Shown here: in pieces, positions 49,401 to 61,717 of the stretch
Layout of the letters: every line of letters begins with the position of its first letter
Numbering within the stretch: position 1 is the first letter of the stretch
Source: Lineus longissimus
Taxonomy: Eukaryota > Nemertea > Pilidiophora > Heteronemertea > Lineidae
Length of the DNA: 64,000 nucleotides
Assembly: GCF_910592395.1 (NCBI RefSeq)
Contig: NC_088309.1
Span: 19,038,599 to 19,102,598 of the forward strand
Direction: 5' to 3'
Program-made: the position numbers and the translations under genes
Notes under the pieces: model-generated
Seen by the model: only the letters and a program-made list of their open reading frames with translations
Told to the model about the DNA's origin: nothing
The model's database searches: none

Positions 49401-52400
49401 AAGCCGTAATAAGTGTTTATGCAGGGATATGAAGGGGTGCCAAGCAAGTTTTGGCGACTATATCATTCGAGATCGGGCAAACAGAGAAATTTTTCTTTGT
49501 TGACTTTGTCAAGGTCGGGCTTCAAAGAGTTAAAACCCAGTCACATATGAAAACATGGCAAATAAATAATTCTATTGACTCCTAATTCTATTTTGTAGCC
49601 CTGCGATTATATTACAACATGCATGCCATGTAAGCAGGTCAGCCATAATCCATGATAGTTTACGTCCCGTTAGCTAACCATAAGTCATAATGACATGAAA
49701 TTCCGTCCAAATAACAAACCACAGCGCAGAGTTCTGCCCAAAATTCTCAGTAGTTGGCCAAGCATAGCGCTTCAGACTGTGTACACCTTTAAAGCACAGC
49801 TAAAGCTTATCACAGGGGGGGCCTACTCACCAACAACAACAGGGTTTCGACAAAAGTTTACAACAGTGGCAATTGTAGGCCTACATTTAAATTCTCCAGC
49901 TCTCATAAAACTCACCGACTGCTAATTGATCCGGGTACTTCTCCACAATTTCGGCAAATCTGGTCATGATTGTGACTGGCTTTGCCGAGGACACTCCTGT
50001 TTCAGTCATCTTAATTTTTACAGCTTCCTGGCCATTAGATGTAAATAACTTGGTGGCTGGGACGAGGGCATCTGAAATAATAAGCAATTCAAAATGTGCA
50101 CAACATTTTAGGATAAATATATCTAAAGAAGATGAAATTCATGCACGGAAAACCAATTCATTCGTAGAACAGATCACCCAGTGGAATCACAGGGGTTTTC
50201 ATTATGATGATGATAAGACCTCTTTAGTGCTAAATCACATGCAGTTTGCTCAAGGACACAGTTTATAACTCACTGAGCTGTACATGGCAAAATTTTGAAA
50301 ATGCCATTATCAACAAATCTATATTTGTCATTTCGAAGTATTCACTGGGCGATTTCAATATTGTCATGGACTTGAAACAAATAAACCAGTCTTGGGGATT
50401 CACTTTGGGGCATGCACGACCAGGAAGTATCATTAGCATCCCGAGACACATAACATTGAAAAGACACACTTCTATGGCAAATGGAAGAGAAAGTGCATTT
50501 GTACAGAACGAAAATGCCTCAATCTGTTTCACGGGCCAGTTAAATATCATATTATTTTGATATATTGACTTATTTTTTCTGTCAGTCCTTTTCATCCAGG
50601 CCGAGCAACTCCAGGAGAGTGGTGCCTCAACCTTGCAACACTCAAAGGGGCCACAGCTGCAAGAACTGCAACGCATCATCCTAAGGTCCTTTTCCCCATC
50701 AGAATATACAGCGTACCTTACAACAATGTTCATGGTATGGGGGATTAGTTTTTTTAATAATCACGAAATGTACCTGGTCTGATGGCCATTATACGACGTC
50801 TGGTCTCCATAGCACTGACTTTCTTTTGGCCGTCGTCTTGAACAGCAACACTCACATCACCAACACTGAAGAAGAAAAGACAGACAAGATGAAAGACACA
50901 TACTTTTGTAACTCAGAAAATGTTCCAGACTATTTTTAGGATAATGATACGTTTGATAAAAGAGGCCCTGTGGATCTTCCATAAAGGGATATTTCACAGC
51001 AGAAAGGGGTTCTTAGCATGATTTTGCGCAAGCATATCTTGCAGTGGCAGGATCTGGAGGCCAGGGGTCTTATAATCATTACCATAAGTGGATGGAACTG
51101 GAAATATGTCACAGGCATCTTGACCGCTAAGGTTTTTACATCCAGACACGAGAGTGCTGCAGAGAGACTGAAAAGCCTGAAATACCAGGTCCTAATAGGT
51201 TACTGCATAGCAGATTCTAAAAAACAAAACTGCATTCAGGCAATTGCCTGAAGAATCTCTAGCATGAATATCGCCCTTTCAAAATAAATGTTGGTACAGT
51301 CAGGATATGTATCAACAGGATACCAGATACCCAACCGAAAATAACACTCCAGTCCTACCTAAAGAAGTGAAAATAGTTCCTCAAACGTAGAAGATGCGAG
51401 TAAAAGTATGTCCACCAGCTTATTTGCCTTGCCAAGGTTTTCGACGGCAAGTTTTCAGACATGCTACCTGACGAGTCCTAGCCAAGTTATCACTAAGCCA
51501 CGATAATACAACAATCTTATATTAGCCTTAAAAATATGAAATAACAGGAGTATACTTAAGTATTGTATAGACATTCATACATGTAGTTTGAATCAACGAC
51601 CCCATAAGCAAGCCAATAAATAACATTACAATAGGCCTAGCATTTGGTTAATTCTCACTTCAAATCTGAAATCCTTCTTTGGGTAAATGCCAGATCTGAC
51701 CTGGTTGAAATCCACTCGCAGTTAAAAATCCTTTTGCTACTAGCGACGTGTATGTACGTCATGTCCCACAGAGTTGGGTTGACGTGCATTTAGCATAAGT
51801 TCTAGTTTATGAATTCTTGATACTATTACTACTAGGCTGGGGCCTCTCTAACACGATAGGCACTGTAGGAACATCAGTTTGATCCAAATATATATATAGA
51901 TAGCAGCTCTAGGATATTATATGGCTAGATAGATGTCATAACTGTTTAGTACTATCGACAGCTCAGCACTGGTTAGTGTTTATGTTACTGTTAGTGGTGA
52001 GTGTGGATACCCCGAACTTTAAAATGATCAGAATTTTGGAAAGGCATTGGCCAAAACCACATGACTACACTGTACACGTAACCAGTAGAAACTAAGCCAT
52101 GTATTGAATTAAAAACAACTTTCGTTTCTGATTGGACTGAATATCCTTGTGCGAGCACGGTTAGCACTGTAGGACCCACCTATTCTTTCGACACGACTGG
52201 CCCATCCTAGACCATGATGTCCAAGATCCTTACGTAAAGAGATAGAGCTTCCTTGACGAAAACTGACCAATTTCTGCTACACAGTTCGTGGTCACCACTG
52301 GTCCCTACACAAAAATCCTATTCCTAATTATTCCAGGACTTAAAGCCAATAACTAAGCTGAATGGGACTGCAAAGCTTATAAGGGTTTAATTTTAAGCGA

Positions 52401-55400
52401 CAACTTGTAATATCTTGCAATCCGTTCTAACAAAGCCAGGCCTATACCCTACATGTACCTGCTTTTCTAAGACAGTTACTTCATGTGGTACATCCGATAT
52501 ATGTAAGTAGTGTTAACGCCTATGTTAAGAAAACACTTCGGCTAAATGGGGTCAGAACATCAATTGATCACCAATATCAATACATGTATCAAAGCTCTGT
52601 TTACCATGTTTATCAAATCGATGCAGGTCACACTGCAATCATGACAATGCATGCCACTGGACGCTTCGGCGACTTTCATTTCCATTCACTATCACGATTA
52701 TATTAAAAATTTATTGCTGTCACGGGATAGTAAACGAATAGTTAACGTCAAGTCATAAAATAGTCAAAAGAAATGATTTTGTCCGGCACTTTTGTAATAT
52801 GTAGCTCAAGGAACTTTCACTCTCTTTCACTTGAAGCCAAGCAAAGAGCATGCATACAAATTCTTCTTCAGCGTCCATTCTCCACTTGGGGGTGTTATTC
52901 TCAATCTCAAGAAGAGTTTTCCTCCCCCAAAAGCGGAATGAGTATTTTTGTGTGCCACTACGTTTAGGCACGAATTGGGTTTATTGGCCAAGTGACTCTG
53001 TCTTTAGCCACAGGTAGAGTCCACCCAAGCTTCTCATGTTTCTCACAGACACTTGGTGGGATATTTTGCTTGCTTGCTCTGGCATAGACACCAGATACAA
53101 TGAATCTCGACTTTACAAATGTAAGTCTCATTTGTGGGACAGTGAAGAGAAAGAAATTGAATTTCCTTGAAAGCCACGCCAGTTTATACTGGGTTCTCCC
53201 TGCGCCCTATTGTGTGGTAGCAAGCAGTGTCAACCAATAGGCTACGGGGCTTCTCAGGCATGCGAATGCAATGTGACATCACATTCCAGGAACTATCACT
53301 ACGATGCCAGTTGAGTTCAAGATATTTCAGGATGTCTTATGACTTCAAAGAATAGGAGGAAACGGGGAGGGGTGGGCGGCGAGCTGACCTACCTACAAAT
53401 ACTATAAGTAAAACACAATTTTAAATTGCATCAATGAATTATAATTCATTGAATGATACTTTGCTTAATTAGGTTCTGATGTCGTTTTTTAAGATGTTTT
53501 TTGCAGCGTTCAGTGACAAAGTGCGAGCAGATGGTGATTCACCCACACCATCAGTGACAGCTGATATAAAACTGAAAGAATGAAAATCGGATGATGAATG
53601 AAATTGCCATCAACGATCCATGTACTGGCCCCATAAACTAAACCACTTACGATACTACATGTACCCAATCATCAGATATACACCTCACAAACAATTGTGA
53701 CCCGTCAGCTAAACCAGGCACGTGTCCTCTCTGAACTTGGCAAGTTGAGACGGACTGTGTTTGCTCACTTCACTGTTGTCTGCCTTTTCTGAATTCTAAG
53801 CACATCAATTTCTTTCATGAACTCCTCGTTTTGCTGTGACGGGTCAAAATTGTGACATAACACAAATGTGCGGTTTTGCACTGTGGACTAAATCTGAGTA
53901 AACAAACCTGTCTTTACTTACTCTAATCACCATAAGTCAACATGAACATTGTAAAGGAACTAGGCCTATCTCTGTGGCAGACAATTCGGGTAAAAAAAAC
54001 GAGGCCTTTGTAATGAAATAAGTCAGTGGGTTCAAAATTAGCCAAAGACACCGAGTTCATGAATCAACCAGTCAAGTCCACCATCAGAGCAAGGCAAAGC
54101 CCTCTGTCCGGTCAAAGATAGCCAGGCAACAAACATGGGGTGCTTGAAGTCTTACAACATAAGACAAAAATTAGGAATGGTAAAAATAGTTAGGGATTGC
54201 CAGTTTGTGTAATGTGAGTGTTTTGTTGTCCATTAGTTATGTCTGCTATAGGGTCTCACGAACCAATGCGGTCACAGAAGATGGCCTCATGCCTCCACTG
54301 CAAATGGAAATTAAGATCATGAATAAAAGGTACTTGGAAAACATGATAGGCTTATTCACATCCTTGGAAACAGCTCATATATCTGAATAACTATATTTCA
54401 CGTGGAGGACAAAGTTGACCTCGTTCCTACTGGCAAGTGGGGCTAGTGAGACCTGGCAATATTTTAAAATTACTTGCGCCCAACAACTGTTGGGAAAAAT
54501 ATTAGAACTGTGAATATATTGAAACGGAATAGCAGGCCTATCCTTTGCCTTGATTGTTTAGTAACTGGTATATCACACATCGCCTTGCAGATGTTCGTCA
54601 GACTGACTAATTGCCCCCACCCTAAAATAGCTTTCTCAGTTAATCAGAAAATGGTCCGACAAAATTTGTTCCATCATTATTTTCAGCGACTTTAGGCAGA
54701 AGTGGTAACTTTATCAGTAGTGTAGGGTCATCTGGCAGTTCATGAACTATACCTATCAAGTCTAGAGCAAGAAAACAACTTCTGACTGTCTGAGCCTGAT
54801 AGTGATATGAGACCAGACCAGACCTTGCTGGACCCTAGACCGGAGAGATTAACAAAAGCACGTTAATTAATACATACACAACATGCACTTCTTTTCTCCA
54901 AAATTTCAGAAAAAATAGACTGTTGACATTAAACTGATCTTGATTACGTCATATGATTTTGTGACAATCAAATTGACCTTCTTTTGTCCTTTGTGTCGAG
55001 CAAGAAATTGACCCCTGCCATGCCTGTCCTTGCTATGAGACCTGACGTTGACATCTTGAACTTTAACCTGCGAGATTAGTAACAGGATTAAAATTCTTAT
55101 CGAAAAATTTCCAGACCAAACATAATACTATGAACTGTTTGTGTAACAATGATATACTCCAAATTAATCCCACTATCATTTGGTGACCCATGTTTTGAAC
55201 ATATGTTATTTAAAAAAGTGTAATTTGCCAAAATACCAACTTAAAAGTAACCGAGCAAACGATCATTTTCGTTGACCTAGAGCTGGAATGTGACCAGTAA
55301 TAGTGTGAATTGTGTGCATAGTCTGGGCAACAGAAGGGAGATGTTTCCTGTAGGAAAATAACAGAACGTCATTATAGTATACACTGTAAAATCCCATGGG

Positions 55401-56013
55401 GTCTTTTTATTGGCTTATTTCGAATGAGCGAGGCGATACGATCTTATAATGGGGTAGATTTGTACGTCATTTGAATGAGGATCACTTTAAAGGACATTCC
55501 AACCATAACAAATTATTAGAGCATGTACATGTATACTGTCATATCAAAGTCCAGGCCACTCCACTTTTTCATTGTATCACCAACTTGATTTCACAGCAAT
55601 TCTGACTAACTGGAATAACAAAAACTTTTAAATGCAGTTACCGGACTTTGTTGCCACACAGCACAAGCCTAAGGGGAAGTATTCTACTCATTAAAATTCA
55701 AGAGAATGATGTCTTTACTGAATGTGCTCATGATTATGAAATTAAATTAAATAGGATATGACGACGGACACTGCGGTATTGTATAGACTCACCTAGACGG
55801 TGAGCCAATCAACCAGGGCTGTTTTTGACAGCAAGCTTCTAAGGACTCTCACCTCGCCACAGCAGTGGTAGCTGCATCATTACTCTCCGTATTAAGATGC
55901 TCCTGAGAGTTAATCGCGACGGAGATCTCTCCCTCGATCGAAACGGCTTCTCCGTTCTTCTGGCCTGTTGGGTCTACAGTTGCACTGTGAACTGGGGCTA
56001 TCACATCAGGCAT
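40461..56013 (-). CDS. ACSBG: Long-chain fatty acid CoA ligase, bubblegum family (ACSBG); 15 coding exons, 730 aa
   Basis: Exons, complement of: 40461-40534, 40854-41097, 41702-41841, 42172-42322, 42584-42693, 42907-43094, 44447-44628, 45072-45233, 45715-45864, 46089-46296, 47366-47454, 48197-48282, 49916-50071, 50774-50865, 55853-56013. All junctions are GT-AG, phases agree, and the sum is 2193 nt (730 codons plus TGA). Human ACSBG1 is about 724 residues. ANL-superfamily motifs are complete: P-loop [11 protein letters not shown] (297-307), YLPLSH in exon 8, YSGAAP (460-465), GYGMSEST (484-491), HTGD (558-561), ITGRIKE (573-579), [10 protein letters not shown] (582-591) and the C-terminal lysine region GPTLKLKR (707-714). 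The enzyme adenylates long- and very-long-chain fatty acids with ATP and transfers them to CoA, usually at ER or other intracellular membranes. The acidic 80-residue N-terminus is poorly conserved, so the first ATG is less certain than the core. It appears intact. Confidence 0.96.
41140..41665. repeat. Tandem duplication of about 310 bp in ACSBG intron 13
   Basis: CCATCCCCTTCCAGACTGTT occurs at about 41156 and 41475. Both are followed by related segments ending in TTGGCTC...TATCAAAAG...AAATGGCA. The copies have diverged. It is confined to the intron between 41702 and 41097. Confidence 0.65.
42770..42862 (+). repeat. Dispersed intronic repeat, copy A
   Basis: GACATACTGTGAGA...GACTTTGTGTAAC...TTATCTTGCCTGCCTAGC...GTCCCTTTAAAG is shared with 44805-44902 in another ACSBG intron, in the same orientation. 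It is probably a short mobile element; the ends are not defined. Confidence 0.65.
43200..44430 (-). other. ACSBG intron 9 (no exon seen)
   Basis: Between exons 10 (43094) and 9 (44447) lie 1.35 kb with a C-rich tract near 44154-44178 and a 123-codon minus-strand frame at 43662-44033 that I do not recognise. Splicing of the flanking exons is phase-consistent without it. Confidence 0.7.
44805..44902 (+). repeat. Dispersed intronic repeat, copy B
   Basis: Partner of 42770-42862, starting at GAATCATTTTGACATACTG and ending at GTCCCTTTAAG. Identity is interrupted by small indels. Confidence 0.65.
46400..47165 (-). other. Left part of ACSBG intron 5
   Basis: AT-rich sequence between exons 6 and 5 with no recognisable feature. 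A MITE follows at 47170. Confidence 0.7.
47170..47328. mobile_element. 159-bp pogo-type MITE beside an ACSBG splice donor
   Basis: CAGTGGAATCACTCTTAGC at the left and AGGGAGGTTCTGATG at the right are imperfect inverted ends with TA on both sides (47168-47169, 47329-47330). Internal CTCTCTATTAAGGACAC matches the family at 19309. Its right end is 37 bp from the exon-5 boundary at 47366. Confidence 0.75.
47475..48190 (-). other. ACSBG intron 4
   Basis: AT-rich sequence with no recognised element between exons 5 and 4. Confidence 0.7.
48381..49186. mobile_element. 806-bp pogo-type non-autonomous element in ACSBG intron 3
   Basis: CAGTACAACCTCTCTATTG opens and GAGGGAGGTTCTACTG closes the element, flanked by TA (48379-48380, 49187-49188). 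Several GGTGTCCGC units near both ends repeat in inverse orientation. The 600-bp interior has no transposase frame. It is the longest family member here and may preserve more of the parent. Confidence 0.82.
49189..49276. repeat. 88-bp imperfect inverted repeat abutting the MITE
   Basis: TTTAGCTGGTT and AACCAGCTAAA lie at the two ends, with weaker inner pairing. It directly follows the TA target of the 806-bp element. Too short to classify. Confidence 0.45.
50263..50733 (-). other. 156-codon open frame inside ACSBG intron 2
   Basis: It starts [10 protein letters not shown] and includes a cysteine cluster ([12 protein letters not shown]). It is the longest non-repeat open frame in the window and lies on the host-gene strand, but it has no recognised homology and is not needed for the ACSBG frame. 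It may be chance, or part of an alternative or nested transcript. Confidence 0.12.
50866..55852 (-). other. ACSBG intron 1 (4,987 bp)
   Basis: AT-rich intron without a recognisable gene, SINE or foldback. Short open frames are unassigned. Confidence 0.75.
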
Positions 56014-56041
56014 AACGACGATCTGTGTTGGTCTACGTCAA
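56014..56041 (-). promoter_or_regulatory. ACSBG 5' UTR portion and probable splice acceptor
   Basis: Upstream of the ACSBG ATG on the minus strand, TTCCATTTTCAG ends at 56042, leaving 28 nt of leader. This suggests the first coding exon is preceded by at least one non-coding exon. The pyrimidine tract is only moderate. Confidence 0.45.
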
Positions 56042-56099
56042 CTGAAAATGGAACACAAAATGATCATGTCAACCCCTAAAATCAATCATATATCATTAG

Positions 56100-58100
56100 T
56101 AGTACTAACAAATCTTGAATTTTCTTGTAAGAGATTAGTTTACGTACTGGAGACACATAAAGAAATATCTGATCAATTTGGCTGATTGATTTTTCTATGT
56201 TCTGAAGAGTCCATCTTATCATTTGTGCCAAGGTTGGTCGTTCATATCAGAATGTTCATTGATGCAATTTACTACTACTCTAGATTATTTACTTTACGTC
56301 AGCTGTGGCACGTATGACCGGTCATACATTGCCGACGTCAATCATGCCCCGATTATTGACAATACATGTAGCTCAAGATGTCATCAAAGATATTTTCATG
56401 TTTTAGGATCTGTAAATGTGAAAATATAAGGCACACCAACATTTCAGTGTCTGCCCCACATGTACAGAAGTTTAAATGGAATTGGTATACCATGCAGACA
56501 GCTCACAGTTAGCATGATTTTGTAAAAAAATGTTTTCACAGTTTGGACTTTTTTTATTGACGTGAAGCAAGGGATGTCAATTGTGATCTGGACTGTATAT
56601 GATATCATGATGCCATGGTGAAAATGACTCAGGGAGGTCTTTATCATAATAATTTATTGATCATGGCAGCTCCTACAATGTTGGTGGTAGTGTCTGATGA
56701 GACAAGACCACTAATGAATATTCATAGGTTGGAGGGTCGAGACCTATCAATTAGACGAGTGCATGTTTTTAACTCTCAAGTACATATTTGGAGAGGTATT
56801 GAAAAAATATTTGTTGTGGCAAGTCTACAGATATAAAGAAATTATTTGATGAAAAAATTAATTTCGAATTTTGCTAATTGGGTAATAGGGGGTGTGTTTT
56901 GAGTTTTTTCTGCCAGTTGGCTGAAAAGAGTGGAAATATCAAAGTCTGTCTAATTTGTCGATTAAAAAAAAATTTCCGTGGTCAATCACCAATTTAAATC
57001 GCACCAGTTACTCGCAAGACTAACCCGTATATCAGTTTCACAACTTGACGCATTCTTTGATGCGTCGCGGTCAAACATTGACAATTTAACTTCTAAAAGG
57101 CTTAAAAAATCAATTGTGGTCTTGTCTCTGATATGTGTGAGCTCGACATGTTTAAGTCAAGGAATAAATTGCTGTACATGTCATGAGAAAGTCACTGGAT
57201 CTATGCTATACAGCGAGTTGACAGGATGTATGACCCACCAAGAGTGATAAGACAGAAGGGAGTCGAGGGTCGGACACCCAGCCATTCACTGGTCACTACC
57301 AGTATATAATTATCATATTTATTAAATGATTAGCAAATTTGAACTCTTTGACTTTGTCCTTGCCCGTAAAAACAGTCTAGACAGATCACAATCTGCAAAT
57401 GTCACAAATAAACTCAATGTCACAAATGAACTATGACATAATTGAGATCAAGAATAGAGACTGAAGTCGATTTTTTCTGAATGAGATGTTACAAGAGGTT
57501 CAGAGCTTTAAAACAAAAAATCAACTCCCTCCAACTCCAAGGTCCCAATCTTTAAATATAAAAACAAATGGATTGGAATGTAAGCTGTGTATGTCAGCAC
57601 AAAAAAACCCAACAAAATTTGGACAGAACAACATCTAACAATTTTTTATCGCCTTAATTTTATTGTATTATGTCATTTAATGAACTGAAAAATACATCCT
57701 CCGCACAAATAACACCATGCTGAAAATAGATCATATGGGGTGATTCCAAACCAGGATACAACTAACTTATTAAAATTTAGTACTGCTGTACCTTACTTTT
57801 TTTCTTCTATTGATATTAGGGAAAACACGGTCCAACATGTCCAATGTGTCACCAGAGCAGGAACTGGATCACATTGTTACTCGAGTTAACTGGGCCAAAC
57901 TAACATTGTTTCCTGAATCTCATGATTCAAAGGAACACTTAGCCTGAAGTAAAGTCCGACTAATGATATGCTTGTAGTTGGACTGGTCAACAAGATCAAA
58001 CAAGCTTCCCAGCGCCGTTTCGTATTCTAAATTGGTGCAAATTCACCAATTGTAATTCTGATCAGCCTTTCCTTCCCCAAGACACAACCTCTCTCCTCCA
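56100..58100. other. Probable first (5' UTR) intron of ACSBG
   Basis: AT-rich sequence. Open frames of 60-90 codons are unrecognised, and no structured repeat is visible. Confidence 0.4.
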
Positions 58101-58139
58101 AAACCAACCATTGTATTGTATATTCCTTACCCCACAACA

Positions 58140-58625
58140 TATCACCAAGTTTTCAAAGACTTGTTACCCAACCCATGGTTTTCAGAGACAAGTTATTCTT
58201 ACCCAAACCACAGTTACAACCTGTCTTCAAGTTTCAGAGACAAGTTCTCCTTACCCAACCCACAGTCAAAACTTGTCTTCAAGTTCTCAGAGACGAGTTC
58301 TCCTTACCCAACCCACAGTCACAACTTGTCTTCAAGTTCTCAGTGACAAGGTCTCCTAACCCAACCCTCAGTCACAACTTGTCTTCAGGTTCTCAGTGAC
58401 AAGGTCTCCCGACCCAACCCACAGTCACAACCTGTCTTCAGGTTTTCAGAGACGAGTTCTCCTTACCCAACCCACAGTCACAACTTGTCTTCAGGTTTTC
58501 AGAGACAAGTTCTCCTTACCCAACCCACAGTCACAACTTGTCTTCAAGTTTTTACTTCAATTTTAGAGACAAGTTCTCCGTACCAAACTCCCAGTCACAA
58601 CTTGTCTCCAGGTTTTTTGAATTTT
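58140..58625. repeat. Minisatellite, unit about 52 bp, eight copies
   Basis: AGAGACAAGTTCTCC recurs at about 58185, 58236, 58288, 58340, 58392, 58446, 58500 and 58564. Each is followed by TTACCCAACCCACAGTC. Resulting plus-strand frames are repeat artefacts. Confidence 0.93.
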
Positions 58626-59108
58626 TCGTCAACTGTCTTATTTCGATTTCAGAATCAGAACAGGCATGCACCTGCTGCATCCACCTAATTTGCCCCTGGA
58701 TTTCCATCGACTTTATAATTGGCATTGAATGATCGATGGTTGGCCGGCCACGGAGACAATAACGCTGGAAGTTCAGTATAGGAGGACCCCACAACCTGGC
58801 TGCGCCCGCCCGGCCCTGGCCACACCCCGTTCTGTTGCTGCTCACCATCGTAGGTCACCGATGCATTGCGGACCACCACCAGCACAGGCTTTGGCCTGCT
58901 CCAGCACTAACTTCTCACATCAACAAAACCATGGATACCGCTAATAAAATAAAAGGCCTTCTCAGCTTTCTATCAATCAAATCAATCAATGACTGTGCGT
59001 GTGTACTGTAATGTGTACAAACCATGAATGAAAATGGCGCGGGTAAAAAACCGTTCAGTTGGTGAAGTAAATATCTTTAAAATACGGAGAAATCGTGAGC
59101 TAACCTAC

Positions 59109-59230
59109 CTTTAGAAATAACAAGAATGATCTAAAAATATCAAAGTATCGTATCAATATCAGAGGATCAAGAAATTACGATTGTTCGACGCAAAATATGG
59201 GGTGATTCTGCAGATGCTGCCGATTAACAA
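59109..59230 (-). other. Candidate non-coding first exon of ACSBG
   Basis: A strong minus-strand donor CTAAAG|GTAGGT lies at 59109/59108. Upstream sequence to about 59230 leads to a CCAAT/CRE/E-box cluster. Together with the acceptor at 56042 this would remove a 3.07-kb 5' UTR intron. The right boundary is a guess. Confidence 0.3.
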
Positions 59231-59263
59231 CGTAGTACACAAGTACGGATGGTTGGAACTGAG

Positions 59264-59300
59264 CCAATGGCAATGTGTGACGTCGTCATCCGCCACGTGG
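59264..59300 (-). promoter_or_regulatory. Candidate ACSBG promoter: CCAAT, CRE-like, E-box
   Basis: Within 37 bp occur CCAAT (59264-59268), TGACGTCG (59278-59285) followed by a second CGTCATC half-site, and CACGTG (59294-59299). Such a cluster in otherwise AT-rich DNA suggests a promoter. Linking it to ACSBG rests on the nearby donor at 59109. Confidence 0.35.
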
Positions 59301-59586
59301 TTCAATTATTTAGGGGTCACTGTTACGTATTTGCTTCGATTCCATTCAATATTCTTGTACACAGTGTTCAAAGTCAATTTTAAGTGTATGTCTTATCATA
59401 AATACTATCAAAAAAGTTTAATGCTCTGTTTTTTGAGAGAAACCAGTTATTTTGGTGATGGGAATACACGATTGACGATGATAATTTATTCGGACGTCAT
59501 TGGAGGTGTGCCCAATAGAGAAAAGGCTTTTGTCCCTGCCTTCTCCACAAACCAATCAAAATGCACATAAAATTAGCGGGAAGCAT

Positions 59587-59616
59587 CACGTGGGAAAAAA
59601 ATGAGTCATTCACGTG
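59587..59616. promoter_or_regulatory. Paired E-boxes around an AP-1 site
   Basis: CACGTG occurs at 59587-59592 and 59611-59616, with TGAGTCA at 59602-59608 between them. It lies 290 bp beyond the candidate promoter. Function is inferred. Confidence 0.3.
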
Positions 59617-59619
59617 GCT

Positions 59620-61170
59620 CATTGTTTATGTTTATACTGTTTCATCAGCCAGGAAAGTGGGGTGATCTGAAATTATGTCAGCTAGCGCTTGATACAAATC
59701 AATTTTTATGTTATATATTATTGAACTTGGGTCATCAAAACCCAGGTCCTGTTTAACTCGAGGTCTCTATCCCGTATTTTATTGGTTATTATTATGATAA
59801 TTATCTCATCCACAGATGTTTGGCATAAATCTATATAATAATACTGGAAGGGGGACGAATAAAGTCACACTTAGAGGTGTTGGATCGCCTTGAAATTTTG
59901 CATGAATGGTGGTGACACCTTGCCCTGATGCAACGTCTTGGTTTTGTTCAAAAATTTACTTCAGCGGAGCAGTAATGAGGGCTTTTTAATCGGACACTGT
60001 CTATTCTCCTTACCACCATTGCTGTTAAGTTATGCAGGGGCTTAATCAATTACCTGTACTCCCTGTGGGGTGAATAACATTACCTTTTGAACAGCTGGCT
60101 GTAGGGGATGATTGGAACAGCCGGTATACCTGCTGACCTGCTTGAACCCAGTTTAATGTTAATTTCAATCCACGATTGCAGGTCACCTGATTTTTGAGAT
60201 TTCGCGGGAAATGAAATTGTAAACAAACACATGTGTGCAGTTCAAATGTAAACAAAAATTTATTTTTGGTACTTTTGGTTGCTGGACTTGGGTTTTCCCG
60301 CAGTCAGGAGCTGGGGTCAAATAGGTGGTCTATTGTTTATGGGTGCTGTTTTAGTCAGAGCTAGCCCTTGATTATGAAGGGATTTTCAAGTTAAGGTGAC
60401 CATGGTCTGTTTATGTGCTCACCACAGCTTTCTATACTTGATGTATCTGAAGAGGCGCGCTGAACCTGACATGGCTCTATCAAAGAGCTGCTCATGCTGC
60501 TGAACTTTTAGCTTGCCTGTCGACTAAGTGCCTTGCCCGAGACATTGCTACATGTAGGAGCACGCATTTTAAAGTTACAGTAGTGATAGAACAATTGGTT
60601 CGAGCCATTTGGAAGCCGACATGTGAAGGCCTATCTGAGTTCTCCTTCTTCTTCTCTGTATAAAAAGGGGCATATTGCTGACTAAGGAACGAGGCATATT
60701 GACATTGCCTCATCATCTCTATCGGACCAATTGATAAACTTTGTTATGCACTCATACATCACGCCACAGCTTGGTCCGAGTCTGTGGACAAATGGTTTGT
60801 TTAATTTGTCTCTTCGATATATCCCCTTTGATATTGCATTAGATTTTCATCGCAATTCAATCTATTCATGATCAAGATATAGCCCATTTGAACCTGCCTG
60901 CGCCACGGGTATAATGCTAGTATATTATATATATATAACCAGAAAATACTGGGAGATCCATGCCATTGCAATGACCACCAAATTATTATGTCGGAATAAT
61001 ATGAGCAAATAAGGTTTCACATCCACCAAAAAAATTGCATGACAGGGTTGAATGATATTAGGAACCATTTGAAAGGAATGTCCCAATACCCAGCCCAGGC
61101 CCAAAATTCTAAGTCACAACCAGATTGGATTGTGACACCATTTGCAGCACATCCAGCCAGCATTGATATT
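59620..61170. other. Non-coding stretch upstream of ACSBG
   Basis: No gene was recognised. A short TA run lies at about 60926-60939. Confidence 0.4.
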
Positions 61171-61174
61171 GTTT

Positions 61175-61275
61175 ACATCTAGTTTTGAAGACGATGTAAC
61201 ATCTAGTTTTGAAGACGATGTCACATCTAGTTTTGAAGACGATGTCACATCTAGTTTTGAAGACGCTTTCGCATC
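61175..61275. repeat. 24-bp tandem repeat, four copies
   Basis: CATCTAGTTTTGAAGACGATG repeats with a period of 24 or slightly less. Looser CACATCCA motifs continue to about 61640. Confidence 0.9.
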
Positions 61276-61717
61276 CAATTTTGAAGTTGTGACATGGCGT
61301 ATCAGCAGACCCATCTCATAAGTTGTCATATCCATGATGTTCAATTATATTGTTAGGTTATGACACATCCAGTTATTTTAGTACTCAATGTGCCACATCC
61401 ACCTTTCATCATTTAAAAAGTTACAACACAGACATTGTAACATCCAATTTTTTGGCTATTAATATGTCATGGAGGTTGTCACATCCAGAATTGGATGGAC
61501 AAGACGAGTCTCAGAAAATGCAGGTGTCCCATCCAGCATTTGATTGATTGAAGGTAGTAAAGTCCAGCCACAACACTACCTCACATCCACCTTTAAAGGA
61601 GATATCATCAAGAGGCAACACAAAATGCATGTCACATCCACTTTTTGTATAATATTATTAGTTAAGTCACATCTCACAACAGTAATGATATTGCTCACCT
61701 GACATACCAAGATCTTT

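Noticed and set aside
59181-59570. 129-codon plus-strand frame
   Set aside because: It has no recognised domain and overlaps the candidate ACSBG promoter; its composition suggests AT-rich non-coding DNA.
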